Source of the DNA: Flavobacteriales bacterium | Lineage (GTDB): Bacteria; Bacteroidota; Bacteroidia; Flavobacteriales_D; Sanyastnellaceae | Direction: 5' to 3' | Assembly (NCBI GenBank): GCA_022428285.1 | Contig: JAKMCX010000040.1 | Span: 1-38,753, forward strand | Length of the DNA: 38,753 nucleotides | In this document: piece after piece, positions 18,206 to 26,342 of the stretch | How positions within the stretch are numbered: the stretch's first letter is position 1 | Layout: each line of letters begins with the position of its first letter | Made by a program: the position numbers and the translations under genes | The notes under the pieces: generated by a model | The model's database searches: none | Told to the model about the DNA's origin: nothing | What the model saw: only the letters and a program-made list of their open reading frames with translations

Positions 18206-19246
18206 ATGATGACGACGCCTTTGAGATTCGCGGTGGTAGGCCTAGGCCACATCGGCAAGCGGCACGCAGAGATGATCCGCAGACAGCCCGATTGTGAGTT
18301 GGTTGCAGGATGCGATGTCCGGTCCAAAGAACAACTGGGCCTGGCCGATGACTTCGAATTCTACGGAGACATTACGGAGATGCTGGCCCAGCATCCCGAA
18401 GTAGATGTGGTCTGCATTTGTACACCCAACGGTCTTCACGCACCCCAGGCCGAAATGGCTCTGGAGGCCCGGCACCATGTGGTCATCGAAAAGCCCATGG
18501 CCCTCAACCGGGCCGAAGGAGAGCGGGTGTTGCACAAGGCATTGGAGGTGGGAAGACAGGTGTTTTGTGTCATGCAAAACCGCTACAGTCCTCCGAGCAT
18601 TTGGCTCAAAGAGACTGTGGATTCAGGCGTGTTGGGTAAGATTCAGATGGTGCAGGTCAACTGTTTTTGGAACAGGGATGACCGGTATTATGGCAAAATC
18701 CCTTGGAAGGGTACGCTGGATTTGGATGGTGGCACGCTGTTCACGCAATTCAGCCACTTCATCGACATCGTCTTTTGGCTTTTTGGAGACATGTCCAATA
18801 TCACGGCCCGATTCGAGGATTTCACGCACGGGCACAACACGGCATTCGAAGACTCCGGGTTGGTGATGTTTGAATTCTTAAAAGGTGGAATGGGGACGCT
18901 CCAATTCTCTACCGCCGTTGCCGAAGCCAATTTCGAGAGCTCCTTGACCATCATTGCCGAAAACGGCACTGTCAAAGTCGGTGGGCAATACATGAATGAA
19001 GTGGAGTACTGCAACATTCGTGGATACGAAATGCCAGAGCTACCGCCTTCTAATCCAGCCAACGATTACGGACATTACAAGGGCAGTGCAGCGAATCACG
19101 GCTACGTTTTTGAGAACGTATTTGAGACGTTGCGCGGAGAAGGAAAAATCTCCACAAATGCGCTTGAAGGCCTTATCGTGGTGGGCATTATAGAGCGCAT
19201 GTACGAAGCAGGAGACCGCGGAATCAATGCGGCTTTTGGGCGCTAA
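18206..19246 (+). CDS. Gfo/Idh/MocA-family NAD(P)-dependent oxidoreductase (WlbA/WbpB-like)
   Basis: 'RFAVVGLGHIGKRHAEMIRRQPDCELVAGCDV', 'VVIEKPMALNRAEG', 'GGTLFTQFSHFIDIVFWLFGDM'. Confidence 0.9.
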   Translation: MMTTPLRFAVVGLGHIGKRHAEMIRRQPDCELVAGCDVRSKEQLGLADDFEFYGDITEMLAQHPEVDVVCICTPNGLHAPQAEMALEARHHVVIEKPMALNRAEGERVLHKALEVGRQVFCVMQNRYSPPSIWLKETVDSGVLGKIQMVQVNCFWNRDDRYYGKIPWKGTLDLDGGTLFTQFSHFIDIVFWLFGDMSNITARFEDFTHGHNTAFEDSGLVMFEFLKGGMGTLQFSTAVAEANFESSLTIIAENGTVKVGGQYMNEVEYCNIRGYEMPELPPSNPANDYGHYKGSAANHGYVFENVFETLRGEGKISTNALEGLIVVGIIERMYEAGDRGINAAFGR

Positions 19247-19273
19247 GCCCCGGCTTTTCTGAACAGGGGCCTA
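19244..19273. terminator. Putative shared hairpin between convergent genes
   Basis: TAAGCCCC (19244-19251) / GGGGCCTA (19266-19273): 7 of 8 pairs, 14-nt loop. Confidence 0.4.
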
Positions 19274-21067
19274 GCATTGAATGCCCACCAAGGTGGCATC
19301 GTCGACTTTGGCGTTGGCCCCTTTCCAAATGAGCAGGTCCTTTTGAATGGCTTTCTCCCGCTGCGCGGAGGGAAGGGTGCTGTGTTTTGCGAGAATGTCG
19401 CACAGTCTTTTCCGGCCCATTTTCCGATTGCGTTCACCGCCGAATTGGTCCCGAATGCCATCTGAAATCATATAGAACTGGTCTCCATCTTGGTAATCCA
19501 ATGTGTGGAGCTTGTATTCGATTGATGGGGCGTTGGGAGAATGCTTGCCCATCAGATCAATGCTGGTTCGAGAGCCTCGTACGGCCATTGTTTCTCTATC
19601 TCTGACCCGAAATAAATCACCTCTAGCGCCAGCAAATTCGATGGTGTTGGTCTCTGGGTCCATGGTCATGATGGCGGCATCAAAGCCGTACATCTGGGGG
19701 GTCCCTTGGTTGACCTGCATCCGGATGTCGAACTCTTTTTGAAAAGACTCCAAAATGGCCGAGGGATTGGAGGATTCCAATGCGGTGAAAGCCTTGTTGA
19801 TCAGCGATGAGCCCATAAGAGAGACCATGGCCCCGGGAATACCGTGCCCTGTGCTGTCAATCAGTGCCAAGGTTTTCTTGCCGTTTTTGACGCCCGTAAA
19901 GAGGAAGTCTCCCCCCATGATGTCTCTGGGGCGGTCGATGAGCAAGGAGTGTGGGAAAATAGAGTTGAGCTCTTCTCTACTGGGCAGGGCGACCTCCATA
20001 ATCCGCTTGGCCCCAATGACACTTTGGGTGATGTGCGCCAGGCTTTCTCTCAACTGTACCGTGAGTTTTTGTCTCTGGGTGCCTTCAGAGGCCAACCTCT
20101 GGTGACTGAGGGCAATGTCTTTGGTGCGTTGCGCAACCCGGTCTTCCAGCAGCTTTAAATTATCGCGCAATTCACCTTCGAGTTGAACCCGTTGGGAATT
20201 GTCGAGAATGGTCATCAGGAGTAGGTTGTCTTTTTCCGATGCGATGCTGATGCCTATGGACAGGTGTTTCTGATTTCCAAGCTCGGTCGTGTATTGGACT
20301 TCTTCATGGATCAGGTTCACGGCAGTACCCAATTGGCCCAAGGACTCCAAGAATTGTTGAGGGTTTGAAGGCTTGAGCTTTTTGAGGAATTGGTTGGACA
20401 AAGAGACCGGCTCTTTGAGTTCTAGCAGTTGGGTGGACTCTTTATTGTTGAGTTCCCAAATCACATGTGAAAGCAATGTGTCACCCAGTGTCAAGGTTTC
20501 CAGCTTTTCTGGTGCTGGCAAGGCCGCTGAGGTCTTTCGCAGTGCACCGAGGAAAAGCCGCGCCTGTCCAGTCAGCATGCCGGCACCTGACCTTTCAAAC
20601 AGAGATTGCCACAACTGCATCTCTTCCTGAATCAGCCTGAATGAGAGTGTGTTGAGTGGCTGATCTTTAGAGGAATGAGAGAGTTTGGCCACCCGTTTTT
20701 GCAGCAATGCCTCATGGCTTTGGAAGTCGTGAAAATCAGACGCAGGAAGCGCCAGGAAACCATCGATGTCGGTTCGCTTGGTATCCAGGATGAGGATGAC
20801 GGGGACACCGGGGTGTCTTTGGGACAGGTTTTTCAGTTGAAGCTTTGCTTCAGTTGAGGTGCCTGTGGCCTCGAGTAGGATGACTTTGGAACTGTTGCTG
20901 TCATCCTCAGCAAGAATGATGGCCTGAGCCTGCGTTTTCGACGGTAGGGCTTGGTTTTTACCTGATCTGGGACTGACCTTGTCCAAGTCTGGTTGGATAG
21001 AGTAGGTCGCTCCTAGGCTTTCCGAAATATTGATTCGGGTTCTCTTCCTGTAACGAGCTAACATCAC
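19271..21067 (-). CDS. SpoIIE-type PP2C-family phosphatase with receiver-like degenerate N-terminal region
   Basis: 'DRPRDIMGGDFLFTGVKNGKKTLALIDSTGHGIPGAMVSLMGSSLINKAF...GDQFYMISDGIRDQFGG...VDDATLVGIQC'. Confidence 0.9.
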   Translation of the reverse strand: MMLARYRKRTRINISESLGATYSIQPDLDKVSPRSGKNQALPSKTQAQAIILAEDDSNSSKVILLEATGTSTEAKLQLKNLSQRHPGVPVILILDTKRTDIDGFLALPASDFHDFQSHEALLQKRVAKLSHSSKDQPLNTLSFRLIQEEMQLWQSLFERSGAGMLTGQARLFLGALRKTSAALPAPEKLETLTLGDTLLSHVIWELNNKESTQLLELKEPVSLSNQFLKKLKPSNPQQFLESLGQLGTAVNLIHEEVQYTTELGNQKHLSIGISIASEKDNLLLMTILDNSQRVQLEGELRDNLKLLEDRVAQRTKDIALSHQRLASEGTQRQKLTVQLRESLAHITQSVIGAKRIMEVALPSREELNSIFPHSLLIDRPRDIMGGDFLFTGVKNGKKTLALIDSTGHGIPGAMVSLMGSSLINKAFTALESSNPSAILESFQKEFDIRMQVNQGTPQMYGFDAAIMTMDPETNTIEFAGARGDLFRVRDRETMAVRGSRTSIDLMGKHSPNAPSIEYKLHTLDYQDGDQFYMISDGIRDQFGGERNRKMGRKRLCDILAKHSTLPSAQREKAIQKDLLIWKGANAKVDDATLVGIQC

Positions 21068-21145
21068 TTAAAGATGGAGAGCGATGCGGGCTCACCTTGT
21101 CATCTTGACCACCCTAGATGGGGTGGGATTCCTCCGGGGCGGTTG

Positions 21146-21814
21146 TCAGTTTCCTGATTGTCCGGGGTCTGCACCTCCAGGAGCGAGGTCGTGCAGCAAG
21201 ATGTATTTGACCAGGTCGGAATTGCTCTTCAGCCTCATTTTTTCGAGAATGCGGCTCCGGTAAGTACTGACAGTTTTGATGCTCAGGCTCAATTGTGCTG
21301 CGATGTCGGTCATGGATTTCCCTTCCCCAATGAACAGGAGCACCTCATATTCTCTGTCAGACAGGCTCTTGTGCGGAAGATCATTGTCATCCTTGGCCAT
21401 TTCTTCAATCATCAATCGCGTAAGTTCTGCGCTGATGTATTGCTTCCCAGATACGATGGTGCGCATGGCGTCTTCCAAAACATGGGGGGCACTGTCTTTG
21501 TGCAGGTATCCCCGTGCGCCAGCCTTGACCATGCGAATTGCGAATTGATCTTCAGGATACATGCTCAGTGCCAGGACAGCAATTTGAGGATACATCGATT
21601 GGATTTGCTTCAACACCTCGAGTCCACTGCGTCCTGGAAGGCTGATGTCCAAGAGAAGTACGTCCGGGACTTGCTTCATAAAAAGCGGAAACAAGGCCTC
21701 TCCCGACGCCACATCATCCAAGACTTCAAAATCCCCGAAGCCTTCTACTATTTGTCGGAGACCTGCCCGAACAATGTTGTGGTCGTCGCAGAGCACGACA
21801 GTCTTTTTGTCCAT
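21146..21814 (-). CDS. NarL/FixJ (LuxR)-family response regulator
   Basis: REC 'KTVVLCDDHNIVRAGLRQIV...VLLLDISLPGRSGLEVLK' and HTH 'LSDREYEVLLFIGEGKSMTDIAAQLSLSIKTVSTYRSRILEKMRL'. Confidence 0.95.
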   Translation of the reverse strand: MDKKTVVLCDDHNIVRAGLRQIVEGFGDFEVLDDVASGEALFPLFMKQVPDVLLLDISLPGRSGLEVLKQIQSMYPQIAVLALSMYPEDQFAIRMVKAGARGYLHKDSAPHVLEDAMRTIVSGKQYISAELTRLMIEEMAKDDNDLPHKSLSDREYEVLLFIGEGKSMTDIAAQLSLSIKTVSTYRSRILEKMRLKSNSDLVKYILLHDLAPGGADPGQSGN

Positions 21815-21823
21815 AGTGGTAAT

Positions 21824-22984
21824 TTACGAAGAAGCTGAGTTCCTGAATTCGATGACGATAGAGGTTCCCATTTGATTCTTGGACGTTACGTTGAAACTGG
21901 CACCATGGTTTCGTGCCCGTTCGCGCATGCCCACCATGCCTAAGCCCATAGCAGGTTGGCCAGGGATGGTTTCTGAGATGCCGGCACCATCGTCGCCGAT
22001 TTCTAGGATGATGTTGTCTGGATGGACCTTCAGTGATACGTATGCCAGATTGGCTTTCGCATGTCGTGAAATGTTGGTCAGCGCCTCTTGAACGATGCGA
22101 AATATATCGGTCCGGAGGCTTTCAGTGAGGTTGGGGAGCGGATCGAGATTCAGGCCACAAAACGTTTGTTCTCTCCGATTGAAATCGTGAACCAGGGTTT
22201 CAAGACCAGCCGAAAGTCCAACTTGGTCCAAAACCACAGGACGCAGCGTATGGGCAATGTTCCTCACCTCACCGATAATGGATGTGTTGAGGCTGATCAG
22301 TTGCTCAATTTTCTGGGTAATGTTCGGAAGCTCAAGGTCGGGAGCAAGCTTCCGGATTTGATTGTCTATCCAGTAGAGGCCCAGTTTGAGGGCTGTCAAT
22401 TCTTGGCCGAGTTGGTCGTGAATGTCTCTAGATAGGCTTCTTTTTTCTTCATCGCGTTCCTCGGCGACCCTCTTGATCAACGCCATGAGTTCATCGGTCA
22501 GCCTTTGTCGCTCAATTTCTGACCAAGCGTGCAACGTCTTGGTGCGGAACGTGTCTAACACGGTGTCCAATACCTCGGGAAACAAGTCGAGTTTCCTTTT
22601 TGAGAGGTAGTGGGCCGCACCGGATTTGAGGTATTCCACCGCCAGCTCTTCTTCACCTGCTCCCGTGATGACCATAATGGGGACATCGGGATGTTGCTTC
22701 GAGGCCTCGGTGATCGCGTCATGGGCAGAGCCATCCGGCAGCAAGTGGTCCGCGCAAATCAGATGAGGCTTGTAGTTCCTTAGCGCTTGGGTGAATTCAC
22801 CAATGTTGGCCGCGCGTTGAACGACCAACTCTCGAGAGCATCTGAGGGAGGCCGCTTTGAAGATGGCCGCATCGATGTCGTTGTCCTCTAAGTGCAGGAT
22901 TTGGAGAGGGGCGAGGCTCTCCGGGTCAAGTAGCGGGTTTTCCTTAAAGTCGGGCAGCTGTTTTGGATCGGTGATCCGGGTCAT
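21824..22984 (-). CDS. Soluble histidine kinase with N-terminal receiver domain (REC-HisKA_3-HATPase_c)
   Basis: REC 'LQILHLEDNDIDAAIF...PHLICADHLLPDGSAHDAI...PIMVITGAGEEE...YLSKR'. HisKA_3 'SRDIHDQLGQELTALKLGLYWID'. HATPase 'RIVQEALTNISRHAKA...GDDGAGI...GLGMVGMRERARNHG'. Confidence 0.92.
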   Translation of the reverse strand: MTRITDPKQLPDFKENPLLDPESLAPLQILHLEDNDIDAAIFKAASLRCSRELVVQRAANIGEFTQALRNYKPHLICADHLLPDGSAHDAITEASKQHPDVPIMVITGAGEEELAVEYLKSGAAHYLSKRKLDLFPEVLDTVLDTFRTKTLHAWSEIERQRLTDELMALIKRVAEERDEEKRSLSRDIHDQLGQELTALKLGLYWIDNQIRKLAPDLELPNITQKIEQLISLNTSIIGEVRNIAHTLRPVVLDQVGLSAGLETLVHDFNRREQTFCGLNLDPLPNLTESLRTDIFRIVQEALTNISRHAKANLAYVSLKVHPDNIILEIGDDGAGISETIPGQPAMGLGMVGMRERARNHGASFNVTSKNQMGTSIVIEFRNSASS

Positions 22985-23769
22985 CCCACGATGGAACCAT
23001 AGGTGACCATGAAGCTGCGGTCTCCTTCGAATATGGGGAGTCCGTTTTCGAGAAGTTCGATGGCTTGCGTGCGCTGACCGTCTGCGTCTAGCTGTTCGGA
23101 AGCTCGGATCAATCCCGTCTTGAGCAAGGCCCTCATGGATTCGGTCAAGGGCTCGTCGCGGTACACCTCAGTCTCTTCGGAAGCGGAGATGCGGCCTGTC
23201 ATGCTGCCCATGAGCTGCATGGCTGTTCCCCAATGCTCTGTGGCGTCGCGGGTAGACCGCGCGTAATAGTTGGCCATGCCAAGCATGATGTACGCCGAAG
23301 GGTCTGTTTTGTCCAGCTTTGACAGGTATGCATACAAGCTTTTGGCCCGGGTGTACTTCTCGGCATCCATCTCCGTATCCGCAGCGGCGATGGTTTCTGC
23401 CCTCAAGTCTTCGATGAAGTCCAACAGGTCGGGGACGTACTCGCCTTCTTTGTCTTTCTTGATGAATTTGGTGCAGTACTTCAGGCTTTCTTTCAAAGCC
23501 TTGGGGTAGCTCTCCTTCAGCGCAGGGTCGTCGCTTTGATGGATAAGCAGGTAGGCCCGTGCCATGTAGGCATAGGGTTCAGGATGCTTTTTGGTGGCTT
23601 CCTTCTCTGTATATCCGATGGCACGGAACAAAACGCGCTCGTACTTGCCGTCCACCAAGTCCTCCAACATCCGGTTGTACTTGGGGTCTTGTGCCTGTCC
23701 ATTTGGAAGGGCAAACAACATGGCGAAGAGCAGGGCAAAGAGCCCAGTCAGTTGAACTTTTCCTATCAT
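22981..23769 (-). CDS. Exported helical (TPR-like) protein of unknown function
   Basis: Signal peptide MIGKVQLTGLFALLFAMLFALPNGQAQ; repeated helical segments ('AYMARAYLLIHQ', 'AYIMLGMANYYAR'). ATGA overlap with the kinase start. Confidence 0.75.
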   Translation of the reverse strand: MIGKVQLTGLFALLFAMLFALPNGQAQDPKYNRMLEDLVDGKYERVLFRAIGYTEKEATKKHPEPYAYMARAYLLIHQSDDPALKESYPKALKESLKYCTKFIKKDKEGEYVPDLLDFIEDLRAETIAAADTEMDAEKYTRAKSLYAYLSKLDKTDPSAYIMLGMANYYARSTRDATEHWGTAMQLMGSMTGRISASEETEVYRDEPLTESMRALLKTGLIRASEQLDADGQRTQAIELLENGLPIFEGDRSFMVTYGSIVG

Positions 23770-23817
23770 GTTTCCCGAAGGTAGGAACACAAGGGGCATT
23801 CAGGGGATTATTACAGT

Positions 23818-26283
23818 GTGGAAGACCAGCCAAAATTTCCAACGTCACATTGCTCAAAGCGCAACGAACCCGAGGTGTTTGCGCCGGGAAAGGCGTTTTT
23901 TGGGCAGTTGGGTTGGACGCCATTTCCTTTTCAGAATGCGTCTTGGAACTGGTTTGTCTGCGGTGGCGATGGTTTGGTGAATGCCCCAACAGGGAGCGGG
24001 AAAACCTACAGTGTCTTGGTGCCAGCTGTTCTGGGCGGAGGTCAGCCAGGAGGGCTGAGGGTCTTGTGGATCACCCCGATTCGTGCCCTTGCCAAGGAGA
24101 TACACGGTTCTGCTCTCAAGTTGTTGGCGCAGAGCGATGTGGATTGGAAGTGTGGCATTCGCACAGGGGACACGCCTTCCTCAGAAAAGCAAAAACAGGA
24201 CAGGCGTTTGCCAGAAATATTGGTCACGACACCTGAAAGTCTGCATGTCATGCTGGCCAAAAAAGGCGCCGCAAAACGGTTTGGAGGGGTCGAGGCTTTG
24301 GTGGTCGATGAATGGCACGATTTGTTGGGCAACAAACGCGGGGTCCAAATGGAGCTGGCCGCAGCGGCGCTCAAATCGCATGCGCCGAACATGAGGATTT
24401 GGGGCATTTCTGCCACCATCGGCAACCTCAAAGAAGCCATGCATGTCCTTATGGGTGAGGACAGAAAAGGGCAAGCAAAGATCATCCGCTCTGAACTGGA
24501 CAAGCGCATTCGGCTCGAAAGTGTGATGCCGGAGCGGTTTGAGAAGCTGCCTTGGGCAGGCCACCTGGGGGTCCAGCTGTTGGATCAGGTCGTCGACATC
24601 ATCCGCAGGCATGCGAGCACCTTGGTGTTTACCAACACCCGCGCGCAGAGCGAAATTTGGTATCAGAAAATCATTGCCGCACATCCTGACCTCTCGGGCG
24701 CCGTGGCCTTGCACCACGGAAGCATCAGCAAGGAACTCAGGTTCTGGGTGGAGGATGCCTTGCATGAAGGCCGGCTCAAAGCGGTGATTTGCACCAGTTC
24801 ACTCGACCTCGGTGTGGACTTTCGACCGGTGGAGGCCATTGTTCAAATTGGCGGCCCCAAGGGGGTGGCCCGTTTCGTGCAACGTGCCGGTCGCAGCGGA
24901 CACCAGCCCGGGGCAGAAAGCCAGATTCATTTCCTCCCCACTTTTGGGTTGGAGTTGCTCGAAGCGGCTGCATTGCGCAGTGCCATCGAAGAAGGAGAAA
25001 TCGAGCCCAGGCGTCCCATGGTGCGCGCTTTCGATGTGTTGGTCCAGTTCCTCTGCACCTTGGCTGTCGGAGACGGTTTTCGCAAAGACAGCTTGCACCA
25101 GTTGGTGAAGTCCACGCATGCCTTTGCGGAAATGGATGACGCAGAATGGGAAGATGTCCTGGCCATGGTGACCACCGGGGGCAGAGCCTTTGCAGCCTAT
25201 GACGAGTTTCAGCGAGTGGTGAAGGACGAAGAAGGGGTTTTTCGCATTGTAGACCGAAGGGCGGCCCGGCGGCAGCGCATGTCCATTGGAACCATTGTCG
25301 GAGATACCATGATTGCTGTGAAATGGCGCAGCGGCGGATTGGTTGGCCATGTGGAAGAGTATTTCGTGGGGGGGATGTCTCCCGGCGATGTTTTTTGGTT
25401 CAGCGGCCGTTGTCTAGAGTTGATCCGCGTAAAGGGGTTTATCGCAACGGTGAAGCCTTCCAAGTCGCCCAAAGGCAGGATTCCCACATGGCAAGGCGGC
25501 CGACTCCCTTGGACCTCCATGGTCAGCCGGACGCTGCGCAGAACGTTGGACGATTATGCCCACGGCAGGTCTACCGCCCCTGAGCTGGAGCGCTTGTCCC
25601 CCATGTTGGAGCTTCAGGCTGAACGCAGCCATCTGCCCATTTCTGGCGAGGTGCTCATGGAGGTCATGGAGACCAAGGAAGGGCACCATTTGTTTGTCTA
25701 CCCCATGGAGGGGCGGCTGGTTCACGAGGGGGTGGCCTCCCTCATGGCCTATCGCATGAGTTTGTTGCAGCCCATGACCTTCTCCATGGCCTACAATGAT
25801 TACGGTTTTGAGTTGCTCAGCGACCAGCCCATCCCCATTGCTGAGGCCTTTGACAGTGACCTCTTTAGCACGGAGCACCTCATGGATGATTTAGAGGCGA
25901 CGGTGAATGGCGCTGAGCTTGCACGCCGCCAATTCCGCGACATCGCTGTCATTGCTGGCCTGGTGTTCCGGGGTTTCCCTGGGCAACCTGTCCCGGACCG
26001 ACACCTTCAGGGTTCAAGCGCGCTTTTGTTTGACGTGTTGGCGGACCATGACCCTGTGAACTTGCTGTACCGACAGGCCTTTGACGAAATGACCCACCAT
26101 CTGATTGAAATGGACCGGTTGCGCGATGTGCTGGACCGTTTGAACGCAGGCAAATGGGTGATCACGCACCCTGAAGCGCCCACGCCATTCTCGTTTCCCA
26201 TCTTGGTCGATAGGCTGCGGTCTAATTTGTCCAGTGAAGCGCTTGAGTCCCGAATTCAACGCATGACCCGTGTCAAGGGGTGA
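23818..26283 (+). CDS. Lhr-like DEXH-box helicase of the 'ligase-associated DNA damage response' type
   Basis: 'GLVNAPTGSGKTYSVLVPAVLGG', 'VDEWHDLLGNKRGVQMELA', 'GISATIGN', 'TSSLDLGVDFRPVEAIVQIGGPKGVARFVQRAGRSGHQPG'. Confidence 0.9.
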   Translation: MEDQPKFPTSHCSKRNEPEVFAPGKAFFGQLGWTPFPFQNASWNWFVCGGDGLVNAPTGSGKTYSVLVPAVLGGGQPGGLRVLWITPIRALAKEIHGSALKLLAQSDVDWKCGIRTGDTPSSEKQKQDRRLPEILVTTPESLHVMLAKKGAAKRFGGVEALVVDEWHDLLGNKRGVQMELAAAALKSHAPNMRIWGISATIGNLKEAMHVLMGEDRKGQAKIIRSELDKRIRLESVMPERFEKLPWAGHLGVQLLDQVVDIIRRHASTLVFTNTRAQSEIWYQKIIAAHPDLSGAVALHHGSISKELRFWVEDALHEGRLKAVICTSSLDLGVDFRPVEAIVQIGGPKGVARFVQRAGRSGHQPGAESQIHFLPTFGLELLEAAALRSAIEEGEIEPRRPMVRAFDVLVQFLCTLAVGDGFRKDSLHQLVKSTHAFAEMDDAEWEDVLAMVTTGGRAFAAYDEFQRVVKDEEGVFRIVDRRAARRQRMSIGTIVGDTMIAVKWRSGGLVGHVEEYFVGGMSPGDVFWFSGRCLELIRVKGFIATVKPSKSPKGRIPTWQGGRLPWTSMVSRTLRRTLDDYAHGRSTAPELERLSPMLELQAERSHLPISGEVLMEVMETKEGHHLFVYPMEGRLVHEGVASLMAYRMSLLQPMTFSMAYNDYGFELLSDQPIPIAEAFDSDLFSTEHLMDDLEATVNGAELARRQFRDIAVIAGLVFRGFPGQPVPDRHLQGSSALLFDVLADHDPVNLLYRQAFDEMTHHLIEMDRLRDVLDRLNAGKWVITHPEAPTPFSFPILVDRLRSNLSSEALESRIQRMTRVKG

Positions 26284-26342
26284 CCGCACTTGCGCCCTAA
26301 CTTGCGCACATGCAAGGATGTGATTTCCGTCGGGTTTTGCCG

